Of a stretch of 64,000 nt of DNA, positions 43,151 to 50,564 are shown piece by piece. The stretch lies in NCBI RefSeq assembly GCF_006476045.1, contig NZ_SRZY01000027.1, positions 62,001-126,000 of the forward strand. The letters run 5' to 3'. Source of the DNA: Sphingobacterium lumbrici. GTDB lineage: Bacteria; Bacteroidota; Bacteroidia; Sphingobacteriales; Sphingobacteriaceae. The notes beneath the pieces were generated by a model that worked only from the letters and a program-made list of their open reading frames with translations, was not told where the DNA came from and searched no databases. Position numbers and translations under genes: made by a program. Positions within the stretch are counted from its first letter, which is position 1. The number at the start of each line of letters is the position of its first letter.

Positions 43151-43450
43151 ATGAATGGTATATTAAATTTCGCTTTTGACAAAATAAAACGAAAAGTAGA
43201 GGATAATTGTAGAGATGGAAATGTCGGAGTTTCCGAACGTGTCTTATCGGTAATATCCGGCGGACTGATATTAGGAATTGGGGTAAAACAACTATTTAGA
43301 AATCCAATCTCCGCAATTTCCGGAATTACATTGGGTAGCGCTTTAGTCTATAGAGGAGTCACCGGACATTGTACAGTGAAGAATGCAATTGAAAAAGTAA
43401 CGGAAAAAGAGGATGTAACCGTTATCGAACATCGGTACTTTGTAAAGTAA
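43151..43450 (+). CDS. Small DUF2892 membrane protein
   Basis: 99 residues. Cytoplasmic N-terminus, then NVGVSERVLSVISGGLILGIGVKQLF with two closely spaced hydrophobic helices (about residues 33-70) and GHCTVKNAIEKV, matching the YgaP-like transmembrane domain family (DUF2892). In some bacteria this domain follows a rhodanese domain; here it is alone. Function unknown. An AAGGAG sequence lies 10-14 nt upstream of the ATG, one of the few Shine-Dalgarno-like sites in the window. Confidence 0.7.
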   Translation: MNGILNFAFDKIKRKVEDNCRDGNVGVSERVLSVISGGLILGIGVKQLFRNPISAISGITLGSALVYRGVTGHCTVKNAIEKVTEKEDVTVIEHRYFVK

Positions 43451-43576
43451 TTCAATCGAGATATTTTGTGAAGTAATTAAATTATTATAATTTAGTGATT
43501 GTAGAGTTAACTATTGTTAGCTCTATTTTTTTTTGAACGTATTTGTTGTTAATAGCCGTCGCCATATATTTAAATT

Positions 43577-44266
43577 ATGTATCCTACAACTTGTAAGTCC
43601 TTTGTCGCTGTCGATTGTATTATTTTTGGCTTTGATGGGGAAGATGTTAAATTATTACTGATTCATAGGGGATTTGAGCCCCTTAAAGATCAATGGAGCT
43701 TAATGGGCGGCTTTGTCGAAGAGACGGAAAGTCCTGATGAAGCAGCAAATCGGGTCCTGAAAAAATTGACCGGACTCAAAGGCGTATATATGGAACAGAT
43801 GGACGTCTTTGGTAATCCTAATCGTGATCCCTATGGTAAAACCATCAGTATTTGCTATTTTGCATTAATTGATATCCAGAAATATAAACACCAGATCATC
43901 AATGATTATAGAGCCGCTTGGTTTTCTTTAAAGGAAATCCCTGACTTAATCCTTGATCACAATGATATGGTTGCTGCGGCGCGCAATCGTCTTAAATATA
44001 AAGCAGCTCTACATCCGATATTATTCGAGCTATTACCCGATAAATTTACAATCCCCCAAATAATGTCTTTATACGAAGGCGTATACGATATTATTTTAGA
44101 CAAACGTAACTTTAACAGGAAGCTTATTTCAACGAAGCTACTAATCAAAACAAATGAAAAAGATAAGTTGAATTCGAAAAAGGGGGCTTATTACTTTAAG
44201 CTTAACGCTGATATTTATAAAGAAAAATTTAGTGCGTTCATAAACTTTATTCCCAATCCTAATTAA
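43577..44266 (+). CDS. Nudix-fold transcriptional regulator (NrtR/AraR-type), catalytically degenerate
   Basis: 229 residues. The N-terminal Nudix fold (about 8-140) has the box region GGFVEETESPDEAANRVLKKLTGL (residues 44-67), but the R-E-x-x-E-E core is R-V-L-K-K-L, so the metal-binding Glu residues needed for hydrolysis are lost. The C-terminal part (about 150-229, MSLYEGVYDIILDKRNFNRKLIS) is the winged-helix domain of NrtR-type repressors. The pattern fits the sugar-sensing regulators (AraR) of Bacteroidota rather than a hydrolase. Its target genes are not evident; no sugar or NAD operon lies next to it. Confidence 0.85.
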   Translation: MYPTTCKSFVAVDCIIFGFDGEDVKLLLIHRGFEPLKDQWSLMGGFVEETESPDEAANRVLKKLTGLKGVYMEQMDVFGNPNRDPYGKTISICYFALIDIQKYKHQIINDYRAAWFSLKEIPDLILDHNDMVAAARNRLKYKAALHPILFELLPDKFTIPQIMSLYEGVYDIILDKRNFNRKLISTKLLIKTNEKDKLNSKKGAYYFKLNADIYKEKFSAFINFIPNPN

Positions 44267-44419
44267 GATTGTTATAAACAGTAATAGTATAATGATATAT
44301 TAAATGTTTTGATGACCAAATATAATTCTGTCTAATAATTTAAACATCTAATAATTAGAAATATACTGTTTTTATATAAACAATCAATATATATTTACCC
44401 GTACATAATATCTCCACAG

Positions 44420-44458
44420 AAACAGGTGTGACCAAATTAAATTTGGATACACCTGTTT
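44420..44458 (+). terminator. Composite hairpin after the Nudix regulator gene
   Basis: Outer arms AAACAGGTGT / ACACCTGTTT and inner arms CCAAAT / ATTTGG, separated by 2-nt internal loops, then TTATTTAAA. Lies 150 nt after the stop codon. Confidence 0.6.
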
Positions 44459-44510
44459 TATTTAAATAAGTAATTGAATGTGAATAATTTATAAAGATTT
44501 ATTAAATTAT

Positions 44511-44756
44511 TTATTCATATCTTTTGTATGCGTCAATGAAATGCTGGCGCATAGCGACAAAATTCTCCAAAACCTGATTTATAAAAGTTTCGTCCAAAAA
44601 TTCAAACACTCCATTTACGCCTCCGATCACATCTGTTTCTGCTAATTTATACGATTGTTCGAGAATACCTTGTTCGAATTTGATTATAAATTTTTGATTC
44701 ATTCCAAAGATTGAGATTTTGCAATCCGGGTGAGGGAGTTCGGCAAGTATGCGCAT
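44511..44756 (-). CDS. Conserved hypothetical protein, Bacteroidota-type
   Basis: 81 residues starting M-R-I-L-A-E-L-P-H-P-D-C-K-I-S. Small proteins with this invariant N-terminus are common in Bacteroidota, so it is probably a real gene. It is soluble, acidic, with no Cys-x-x-Cys, signal peptide or membrane segment. No function is known to me. It lies 145 nt from the CDF transporter gene on the same strand. Confidence 0.7.
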   Translation of the reverse strand: MRILAELPHPDCKISIFGMNQKFIIKFEQGILEQSYKLAETDVIGGVNGVFEFLDETFINQVLENFVAMRQHFIDAYKRYE

Positions 44757-44900
44757 ATACTTATTTTTTATATTGTTATTTAACTTCTAACGTGTACAAA
44801 GGTATAAATCCAAAACATATCAAAAAAGCAGGATTCAATTTTTCAGTGGTTGGCAGCCCGTGAAATGCTTAAAACAAGAAGGAGGAGTGACTAATTATTT

Positions 44901-45797
44901 TCAAAGGGGTTTAATTGATTTTATATCGCTAAAGGGTTCGATATGAACAAATACATTACCGATATCTGGGATATTTTGTATTAAGTAATCTTTTAAGGCA
45001 TGTGCAATATCATGACCTTCCTTTACACTAATATCTGGTGAAACGACTGCCTGCAAATCTACCAGGTATTCCATACCGATTTTCCGCACGAAACATTTAT
45101 CTGTCGCCATTACACCAGCTACGTTAAGCGATTTTTCCCTAACGTCATTGACGATATTAATGTGGAGATTTTCATCCATTATTTCGCCTAAGGCGGGTCT
45201 AAATATTTTATAACAGTTGTATAAAATTAGTACGGAAGCAAGCAGGGCAGCCCAATCATCGGCATACTCATATCCAGCTCCAAGCCATAGGGCAATAGAA
45301 ATGCCAATAAAAGCTGCCACGGAAGTAATGGCATCTGCACGATGATGCCAGGCTTCTGCCTTTAACGTTGAACTATTTAATTCTTTCCCCTTGCGTGCAA
45401 TAATCTGGTATGTTATTTCTTTCCATATAATAATAACCCCCAAAACAATCAAGGTCCAAGCTTTTGGTGGTTCGTGTGGGGTTCGTAAATTGATTATACT
45501 TTGGTATGCGATAACTGTAGCCGAAATCACGAGAAAGATGACCACCATGAATGTAATCAGGGGTTCAATCCGACCATGTCCATAGGGGTGAGTCTCGTCC
45601 GGAGGACGTTTAGAATATTTGATACCCAATAAGACAAGTATGGATGAAAAAATATCTGCAGTTGATTCTATGGCGTCAGCAATCAGGGCGAAAGAATTTC
45701 CAAAAAACCCTGCAAGCCATTTTACAATAGCTAAGAGTAGATTCACCAGGATACTAAAGTATGTCGTTTTAATGGCGTTATCTGCTTTGGATGACAT
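44901..45797 (-). CDS. Cation diffusion facilitator (CDF) family transporter
   Basis: 298 residues. Six membrane segments; metal-site motifs FALIADAIESTADIFSS (A-D-A-x-E-S-x-x-D, near residue 38-46) in TM2 and AWHHRADAITSVAAF (H-x3-D) in TM5, the pattern of CDF metal/proton antiporters. A cytoplasmic C-terminal domain follows (VREKSLNVAGVMATDK, VHIEPF). It exports zinc, iron or a related divalent metal; specificity is not fixed by sequence. The ATG at 45797 is preferred over the in-frame TTG at 45818 because that TTG overlaps a minus-strand -7 box. Confidence 0.92.
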   Translation of the reverse strand: MSSKADNAIKTTYFSILVNLLLAIVKWLAGFFGNSFALIADAIESTADIFSSILVLLGIKYSKRPPDETHPYGHGRIEPLITFMVVIFLVISATVIAYQSIINLRTPHEPPKAWTLIVLGVIIIWKEITYQIIARKGKELNSSTLKAEAWHHRADAITSVAAFIGISIALWLGAGYEYADDWAALLASVLILYNCYKIFRPALGEIMDENLHINIVNDVREKSLNVAGVMATDKCFVRKIGMEYLVDLQAVVSPDISVKEGHDIAHALKDYLIQNIPDIGNVFVHIEPFSDIKSIKPL

Positions 45798-45815
45798 TTC
45801 GCATTGGATTAAAAT

Positions 45816-45823
45816 CAAAAGTA
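45816..45823 (-). promoter_or_regulatory. -7 box (TACTTTTG) for the CDF transporter gene
   Basis: Exact TAnnTTTG on the minus strand, 18 nt before the ATG at 45797. It sets the start codon of the transporter gene. Confidence 0.55.
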
Positions 45824-46167
45824 AGGAAAATTGAAATAATATCTCCTATACTGGTTCTTGACCTCCATAGGAAATATACCAACAACAGATAAACTAGATG
45901 AGTAGTTTGTCGTCAAATACTTCTGCCTGTTTAAATAAACGGGCTATTTTCGTCATTCAAATCCATTTTAATGCCATAGTTGATTAGACTGTAATAAAAT
46001 AGTTATGTTAAATAGGATTTTACATTTCTCTTATATAAAAAATCCATATTGCAACACTAATCAATGTTAGCGGTGTATTTAACATGCAGAACGCTCATTT
46101 TAGCACCCCTAAATTAGTCCTATAATTTATATTATGTTAAATAACATATTTTGAATCCAATCTCCAT
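45824..46167. other. Non-coding stretch upstream of the CDF gene with ATGTTA repeats
   Basis: No gene is supported here. It has a G-U containing hairpin (GCCTGTTTA/TAAACGGGC, 45925-45944) and clustered ATGTTA/TAACAT half-sites (46005-46147), listed separately. It separates the end of the sulfur operon from the CDF promoter. Confidence 0.5.
46005..46147. promoter_or_regulatory. Cluster of ATGTTA/TAACAT inverted repeats (operator candidate)
   Basis: ATGTTAAATA at 46005-46014; ATGTTA (46064-46069) facing TAACAT (46080-46085); a full palindrome ATGTTA-AA-TAACAT at 46134-46147. Multiple half-sites within 140 bp suggest a bound regulator, perhaps for the CDF gene 200 bp away, but AT-rich chance is possible. 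Confidence 0.35.
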
Positions 46168-46213
46168 AAACACAAAAAAGAGATTCTGTAAATAGAATCT
46201 CTTTTTTGTGTTT
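46168..46213 (-). terminator. Terminator of the sulfate-assimilation operon (after cysN)
   Basis: Perfect 20-bp stem: 46168-46187 pairs with 46194-46213 around a 6-nt loop. The lower stem is A/T-rich (T6 run) on either strand, and it lies 16 nt from the cysN stop. Confidence 0.9.
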
Positions 46214-46228
46214 TATTAGATAAGCCTT

Positions 46229-47473
46229 TTACGCTACATCCTCTATCATTAATGCGCCTACAGTAATGTTCGTACGTGGATCAATGATAATGGCCCGTGA
46301 ATTTTCAGCATGATCTTTATGTAAATCAAACACCACTTCGTTAGCGGCTTTTACGAAAACCTTACCAATATCATTTAACTTAATTTCCGAATCAAACAAT
46401 TGCTCTTGGGTATTGACATCGTATTTAAACAATACTTCTTGAATTTTAATTTTTGTGATATGTGTATGATTTTGCAGTAAATATACCTGATTCGTATCCA
46501 GAGGCTTGTTGTCAAACCACGAAATATTTGCTTCAAAATTACGCTCAGCCAATGCCGGGTGTGCTGCGTTCACAATAAAATCGCCACGCGAAATATCGAC
46601 ATCATCTGCCAAATGAATAATAACAGATTTTCCGCTTTCGGCTGAATCGATGTGTTCCTGGTTAAATTCGATTGCTTTGACGGTAGTACGTACGCCGCTG
46701 GGCAGTACCAATGCCTCTTCTCCTACTTTTAGCCCCTCTCCTAACACACGGCCTGCATATCCCCTATAGTCGTGTAAATCGTCTGTTTGCGGACGTATAA
46801 CCCATTGTACCGGAAAACGCCATGCCTGCGATTTATCTTCCTGAAATTCTATGTTTTCAAGATATTCTAAAAGAGAGGTGCCCTCATACCAAGGCATCCT
46901 ATCTGAAGCAGTAACAATATTATCGCCTTTTAAAGCTGATACAGGGATAAAATCGACATCTTCTAGATTTAGATTTTCAGCCAGTTTCAAATAATCAGCT
47001 TTGATATTTTCATATACAGCTTGCTCAAAATCCACCATGTCCATCTTATTGATACATACCAATACCTTTTTAAGGGACAGCAATTTAGATAAGAACGAAT
47101 GACGTTTGGTTTGTTCGATCACCCCTTTGCGCGCATCAACTAATATGATAATCAAATCCGAATTGGAAGCACCTGTCACCATATTACGCGTATATTGTAT
47201 ATGTCCGGGGGCATCTGCTATGATGAATTTACGCTTTTCTGTCTGAAAGTACTTATACGCTACATCAATTGTAATTCCTTGTTCACGTTCTGCTTTTAGA
47301 CCGTCTGTTAGTATAGCTAAATCTACTGTTCCATCGTTATTCTTTCGATTGGCTTTTTGGATAGCCTCTAATTGATCGTCTAAAATTGAGTTTGTATCGT
47401 ACAGCAAGCGGCCTATCAATGTGCTTTTACCATCATCAACCGATCCTGCTGTTATAAATTTTAGTATATTCAT
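46229..47473 (-). CDS. cysN: Sulfate adenylyltransferase subunit 1 (GTPase)
   Basis: 414 residues. GTPase motifs are AGSVDDGKSTLIGRLLYD (G1, near residue 8), EREQGITIDVAY (G2), DAPGHIQYTRNMVTG (G3) and NKMDMVDF (G4), followed by EF-Tu-like domains II and III. CysN hydrolyses GTP to drive CysD-catalysed APS formation. There is no C-terminal APS kinase (CysC) fusion, matching the direct APS reductase CysH in the operon. Reading frame extends to 47509, but those codons come from a GAGATTT-type intergenic repeat, so the ATG at 47473 is taken. It is the last gene of the operon. Confidence 0.96.
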   Translation of the reverse strand: MNILKFITAGSVDDGKSTLIGRLLYDTNSILDDQLEAIQKANRKNNDGTVDLAILTDGLKAEREQGITIDVAYKYFQTEKRKFIIADAPGHIQYTRNMVTGASNSDLIIILVDARKGVIEQTKRHSFLSKLLSLKKVLVCINKMDMVDFEQAVYENIKADYLKLAENLNLEDVDFIPVSALKGDNIVTASDRMPWYEGTSLLEYLENIEFQEDKSQAWRFPVQWVIRPQTDDLHDYRGYAGRVLGEGLKVGEEALVLPSGVRTTVKAIEFNQEHIDSAESGKSVIIHLADDVDISRGDFIVNAAHPALAERNFEANISWFDNKPLDTNQVYLLQNHTHITKIKIQEVLFKYDVNTQEQLFDSEIKLNDIGKVFVKAANEVVFDLHKDHAENSRAIIIDPRTNITVGALMIEDVA

Positions 47474-47476
47474 TTT

Positions 47477-47502
47477 TTGGAGATTTGAGATTTGAGAAAA
47501 AA
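47477..47502. repeat. Short GAGATTT-type tandem repeat upstream of cysN
   Basis: TTGGAGATTTGAGATTTGAGAAAA in the cysD-cysN gap: two to three 7-bp GAGATTT units, low-complexity and non-coding. Confidence 0.5.
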
Positions 47503-47564
47503 TTTGCATAATACCACTTTCTCAATCTGTTTTATATTTTACTATATAGCCCTGAAAAACCGAA

Positions 47565-47593
47565 GGTCTAACGTCTGACATCTAATATCTATT
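47565..47593. repeat. Degenerate GTCTAAC/GTCTGAC repeat downstream of cysD
   Basis: GGTCTAACGTCTGACATCTAATATCT contains four imperfect 7-bp units (GTCTAAC, GTCTGAC, ATCTAAT, ATCTATT), placed just before the cysD stop on the other strand. Looks like a decayed microsatellite. Confidence 0.5.
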
Positions 47594-48484
47594 CTAAAAA
47601 TAACCCTGTTTTTTACGTTCTTCCATAGCTGCTTCCGATACCTTGTCGTCCATGCGTGCTCCGCGTTCGCTTACAGTAGAGGCTTTGATTTCGGCTATGA
47701 TATCATCCAATTCAGTTGCTATTGAATCTACAGCTGCTGTGCAAGTCATGTCTCCTACTGTTCTGAAACGTACTGATTTATGTTCTACGACATCTTCCTC
47801 GTCAATTTGTAGTGCTGGTGCGGCAGCCATCCATTGCCCATTGCGGAATACGACATCACGTTCATGACTGAAGTAGATGGAAGGAAGATCAATTTTTTCA
47901 CGTTTGATATAATTCCATACATCCAGTTCGGTCCAGTTTGAAATAGGAAATACACGGACATTTTCTCCCTTGTGGATCTTACCGTTAAAGATGTTCCACA
48001 GTTCCGGACGTTGTCTTTTTGGATCCCATTGACCAAACTCATCACGTACGGAGAAGATACGTTCCTTTGCCCGAGCTTTTTCTTCGTCTCGACGGGCTCC
48101 GCCTATGCAGGCATCAAAACCATATTTTTCAATGGTGTCTAGAAGGGTAACTGTTTGTAAGGCATTACGACTCGCATTTTTACCTGTTTGTTCGACTGCC
48201 TTACCTTGATCAATACTATCTTGTACCAATCCAACGATGAGCTTCTCTCCTGTCTGTTCAATTAGCCAATCACGGTATTCAATAGTTTCCGGAAAATTAT
48301 GTCCGGTATCGATATGCACTAAAGGAAACGGAAATTTACCTGGTCTAAAGGCCTTTTTGGCCAAATGCACCAATGTTATGGAATCCTTACCTCCAGAAAA
48401 CAACAATGCCGGGTTTTCAAATTGTCCAGCAACCTCTCGTAATATGTAAATTGCTTCTGCCTCTAAATGATCTAAATAATCCAT
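47594..48484 (-). CDS. cysD: Sulfate adenylyltransferase subunit 2
   Basis: 296 residues. The PP-loop LLFSGGKDSITLVHLA (near residue 28) and the region FPFPLVHIDTGHNFPETI are typical for ATP sulfurylase small subunits; RRDEEKARAKER and NWTELDVWNYI are also present. CysD makes APS from sulfate and ATP with CysN. The open frame continues to 48529, but the ATG at 48484 (M-D-Y-L-D-H-L-E) is the family N-terminus and avoids overlapping cysH. The 120-nt gap to cysN holds two degenerate repeats. Confidence 0.96.
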   Translation of the reverse strand: MDYLDHLEAEAIYILREVAGQFENPALLFSGGKDSITLVHLAKKAFRPGKFPFPLVHIDTGHNFPETIEYRDWLIEQTGEKLIVGLVQDSIDQGKAVEQTGKNASRNALQTVTLLDTIEKYGFDACIGGARRDEEKARAKERIFSVRDEFGQWDPKRQRPELWNIFNGKIHKGENVRVFPISNWTELDVWNYIKREKIDLPSIYFSHERDVVFRNGQWMAAAPALQIDEEDVVEHKSVRFRTVGDMTCTAAVDSIATELDDIIAEIKASTVSERGARMDDKVSEAAMEERKKQGYF

Positions 48485-48501
48485 TCTCTCGCTTGTCTTT
48501 C

Positions 48502-49200
48502 TTATTTTATCGTTACGTGTAAACCACACTCTTTTTTACTCTTGTCTTCCCACCACCATCGTCCTGCACGGAAATCGTCACCTTTTTGGACTGCACGTGT
48601 ACACGGTTGGCAACCTATACTCGGAAATCCCTTATCATGTAATGGATTATAAGGAATAAAGTTTGCTTTCAAAAAGGATTCTACATCGGCCAGTGTCCAA
48701 TGAAAAATCGGATGAATCTTAATAATCTGATTGACTTCATCCCATTCAACGATATCCATATCTTCACGATTGGCCGATTGTTCCGCCCGAATGCCTGTGA
48801 TCCATACCTTATAACCTTGGATAGCGCGTTGTAAAGGTTCAATTTTACGAATGAAGCAGCACTCCTTTCTGTTTTCTATGGATTCATAAAAACTGGAAGG
48901 ACCTTTTAAACTCACCAGCGATTCAACTGCTTGCGTGTTGGGGTAATAGGCTTTTATAGGAAGTTTGTATTTTTCCAACGTACGATTCCAAACATAGTAT
49001 GTTTCTGGAAATTGACGACCTGTTTCCAGTGTAAATATAGAAGCTGAGGACCCGGCTTCTGCAAGCAAATGGGTGATCACTTGATCCTCAATCCCAAATG
49101 AAGTCGAAAATACGGTTTCATTTTTAAACTTTTGGTCCACATAGCGAATGACATCCATGGCGTCCAGCTCTTCGATCTCGTTCTTAATTTGCGCTATCAT
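48502..49200 (-). CDS. cysH: Assimilatory APS reductase (Fe-S type CysH)
   Basis: 232 residues. It has the 4Fe-4S cysteines of the APS-reducing subgroup: ECCFIRK (near residue 113-114) and GCQPCTRA (near 196-199), plus the C-terminal catalytic Cys in KKECGLH. PAPS-only reductases lack the CC...CxxC cluster, so this enzyme should reduce APS to sulfite with thioredoxin, in agreement with the absence of cysC. The ATG at 49200 overlaps the upstream gene by 17 bp. It is the fourth gene of the operon. Confidence 0.95.
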   Translation of the reverse strand: MIAQIKNEIEELDAMDVIRYVDQKFKNETVFSTSFGIEDQVITHLLAEAGSSASIFTLETGRQFPETYYVWNRTLEKYKLPIKAYYPNTQAVESLVSLKGPSSFYESIENRKECCFIRKIEPLQRAIQGYKVWITGIRAEQSANREDMDIVEWDEVNQIIKIHPIFHWTLADVESFLKANFIPYNPLHDKGFPSIGCQPCTRAVQKGDDFRAGRWWWEDKSKKECGLHVTIK

Positions 49201-49777
49201 TAGATGTATTAATTAATAAATCTTTAGTATGTGCATTGAGCACTTTTATTTTTTCCTGAAAATCACCTTTGAGCGAATTTCGCATGGTCTGCATTAAGTC
49301 CAGCGTTTGATCGATCTCTTCCGGCAATAAATCATTTAGAAATTCTTTTAAACGTTTGGCAATGGTTGGTGATTTTCCATTAGTCGAAATGCCAATTTTT
49401 AAATTTCCTTTTTGCACGACTGATCCTAAATAAAAATCACACAAACTAGGCTTATCGGCAACATTCAATAAAATATGATTTTGAGAAGCCAACTTGCGAA
49501 CTTCATTATTAAATTCAGGGTTATTTGTCGCTAAAATAATTAAGTCTACCCCTTCGATATCCTTTAGCTTAAAAGCACGTTTACTAAGTCGTATAGCTGT
49601 TTTATCCGATATGAATTTCTCAAATTCAGGTAATATCTCTTCAGCGACAACGTGAATATTTGCTCGTGGAGAATTAGAGATCAAGGCTTCCAATTTTTCT
49701 AAGCCTACCGGACCAGCTCCAACTACTAAGGTCTGAATTTGATCCAACTTAACATATATTGGGAATAGTTCGTTCAT
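49184..49777 (-). CDS. Precorrin-2 dehydrogenase / siroheme synthase N-domain (SirC/CysG-N type)
   Basis: 197 residues. NAD-binding QTLVVGAGPVGLEKLEAL (near residue 15-32), LIILATNNPEFN, NVADKPSLCDFYLGSVVQKGNLKIGISTNGKSPT are motifs of the CysG N-terminal / Met8p-like domain. It oxidises precorrin-2 to sirohydrochlorin and may insert iron. The methyltransferase half of CysG is a separate gene just upstream (cobA). Together they supply siroheme for the sulfite reductase. It abuts cobA with no gap. Confidence 0.9.
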   Translation of the reverse strand: MNELFPIYVKLDQIQTLVVGAGPVGLEKLEALISNSPRANIHVVAEEILPEFEKFISDKTAIRLSKRAFKLKDIEGVDLIILATNNPEFNNEVRKLASQNHILLNVADKPSLCDFYLGSVVQKGNLKIGISTNGKSPTIAKRLKEFLNDLLPEEIDQTLDLMQTMRNSLKGDFQEKIKVLNAHTKDLLINTSNDSAN

Positions 49778-50545
49778 TTAAGCCTCAATATCTTGTAATT
49801 CAAACTTAATAGTCGCAAATTGTTGGTGTTTCTTAACGACCTCTCCTAACACAATAATAGCTGGTACACCGAGTAGATTTTTGTCGGCTTCTTCCAATAT
49901 GGTATCTATTGTCCCTAAGGCGATACGTTCATTGACCAATGAGCCATTTTGAATAAGTGCTATTGGTAATTCGCCACGACCATGATCTTGATAAAGGTTG
50001 ACTATTTGCTTTAATTTTGAAAAACCCATTAGAACCACAACGGTTGCGTTAGTTTTCACTGCTGTGTACAGATCATCCGAAAGTCGTCCATCTGAAGTAG
50101 AACCTGTAATCACCCAAAAGCTTTCACTTACCCCCCGATGGGTCAAAGGAATCTGTTGCAACCCCGTTAGACCTATGGATGATGAAATACCCGGAATCAC
50201 AGCTGTCGGGATATTGTACTGGTGTACATATTCTAATTCTTCACCTCCCCGACCAAAGACAAAAGAATCACCTCCTTTAAGTCGTACAACGTGCCCATGT
50301 GTCAACGCATAATCAACCAATAACTTATTGATTTGATCTTGCGATGTAGATAGCCGTTCGGCACGTTTTCCGACATATATTTTTGTGCAAGAGGGTTTGG
50401 CATAATCCAATAGCTCTGCATTTACCAGTGCATCGTATAATATAACATCTGCCGCTTTGATTGCTTTGATCCCTTTTAGGGTAATCAATTCCGCATCACC
50501 AGGTCCCGCACCTACTAGCGTTACAAATGGCTTAATCTCTAACAT
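49778..50545 (-). CDS. cobA: Uroporphyrinogen-III C-methyltransferase
   Basis: 255 residues. SAM-binding start VTLVGAGPGDAELITLKG (near residue 8-25), ADVILYDALV, KRAERLSTSQDQIN, VVRLKGGDSFVFGRGGEE and GISSSIGLTG are the hallmark motifs of SUMT. It methylates uroporphyrinogen III at C2 and C7 to give precorrin-2, the entry to siroheme (and cobalamin). It is between the sulfite reductase and the precorrin-2 dehydrogenase genes, without the CysG fusion. Confidence 0.95.
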   Translation of the reverse strand: MLEIKPFVTLVGAGPGDAELITLKGIKAIKAADVILYDALVNAELLDYAKPSCTKIYVGKRAERLSTSQDQINKLLVDYALTHGHVVRLKGGDSFVFGRGGEELEYVHQYNIPTAVIPGISSSIGLTGLQQIPLTHRGVSESFWVITGSTSDGRLSDDLYTAVKTNATVVVLMGFSKLKQIVNLYQDHGRGELPIALIQNGSLVNERIALGTIDTILEEADKNLLGVPAIIVLGEVVKKHQQFATIKFELQDIEA

Positions 50546-50564
50546 CTCTTCTCTCCCTTCTTTT

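Noticed and set aside
45798..46228. Hidden RNA gene or degraded coding sequence in the 430-bp gap
   Set aside because: No tRNA-like fold, no frame with coding bias and no homology recognised; only repeats and a terminator seen.
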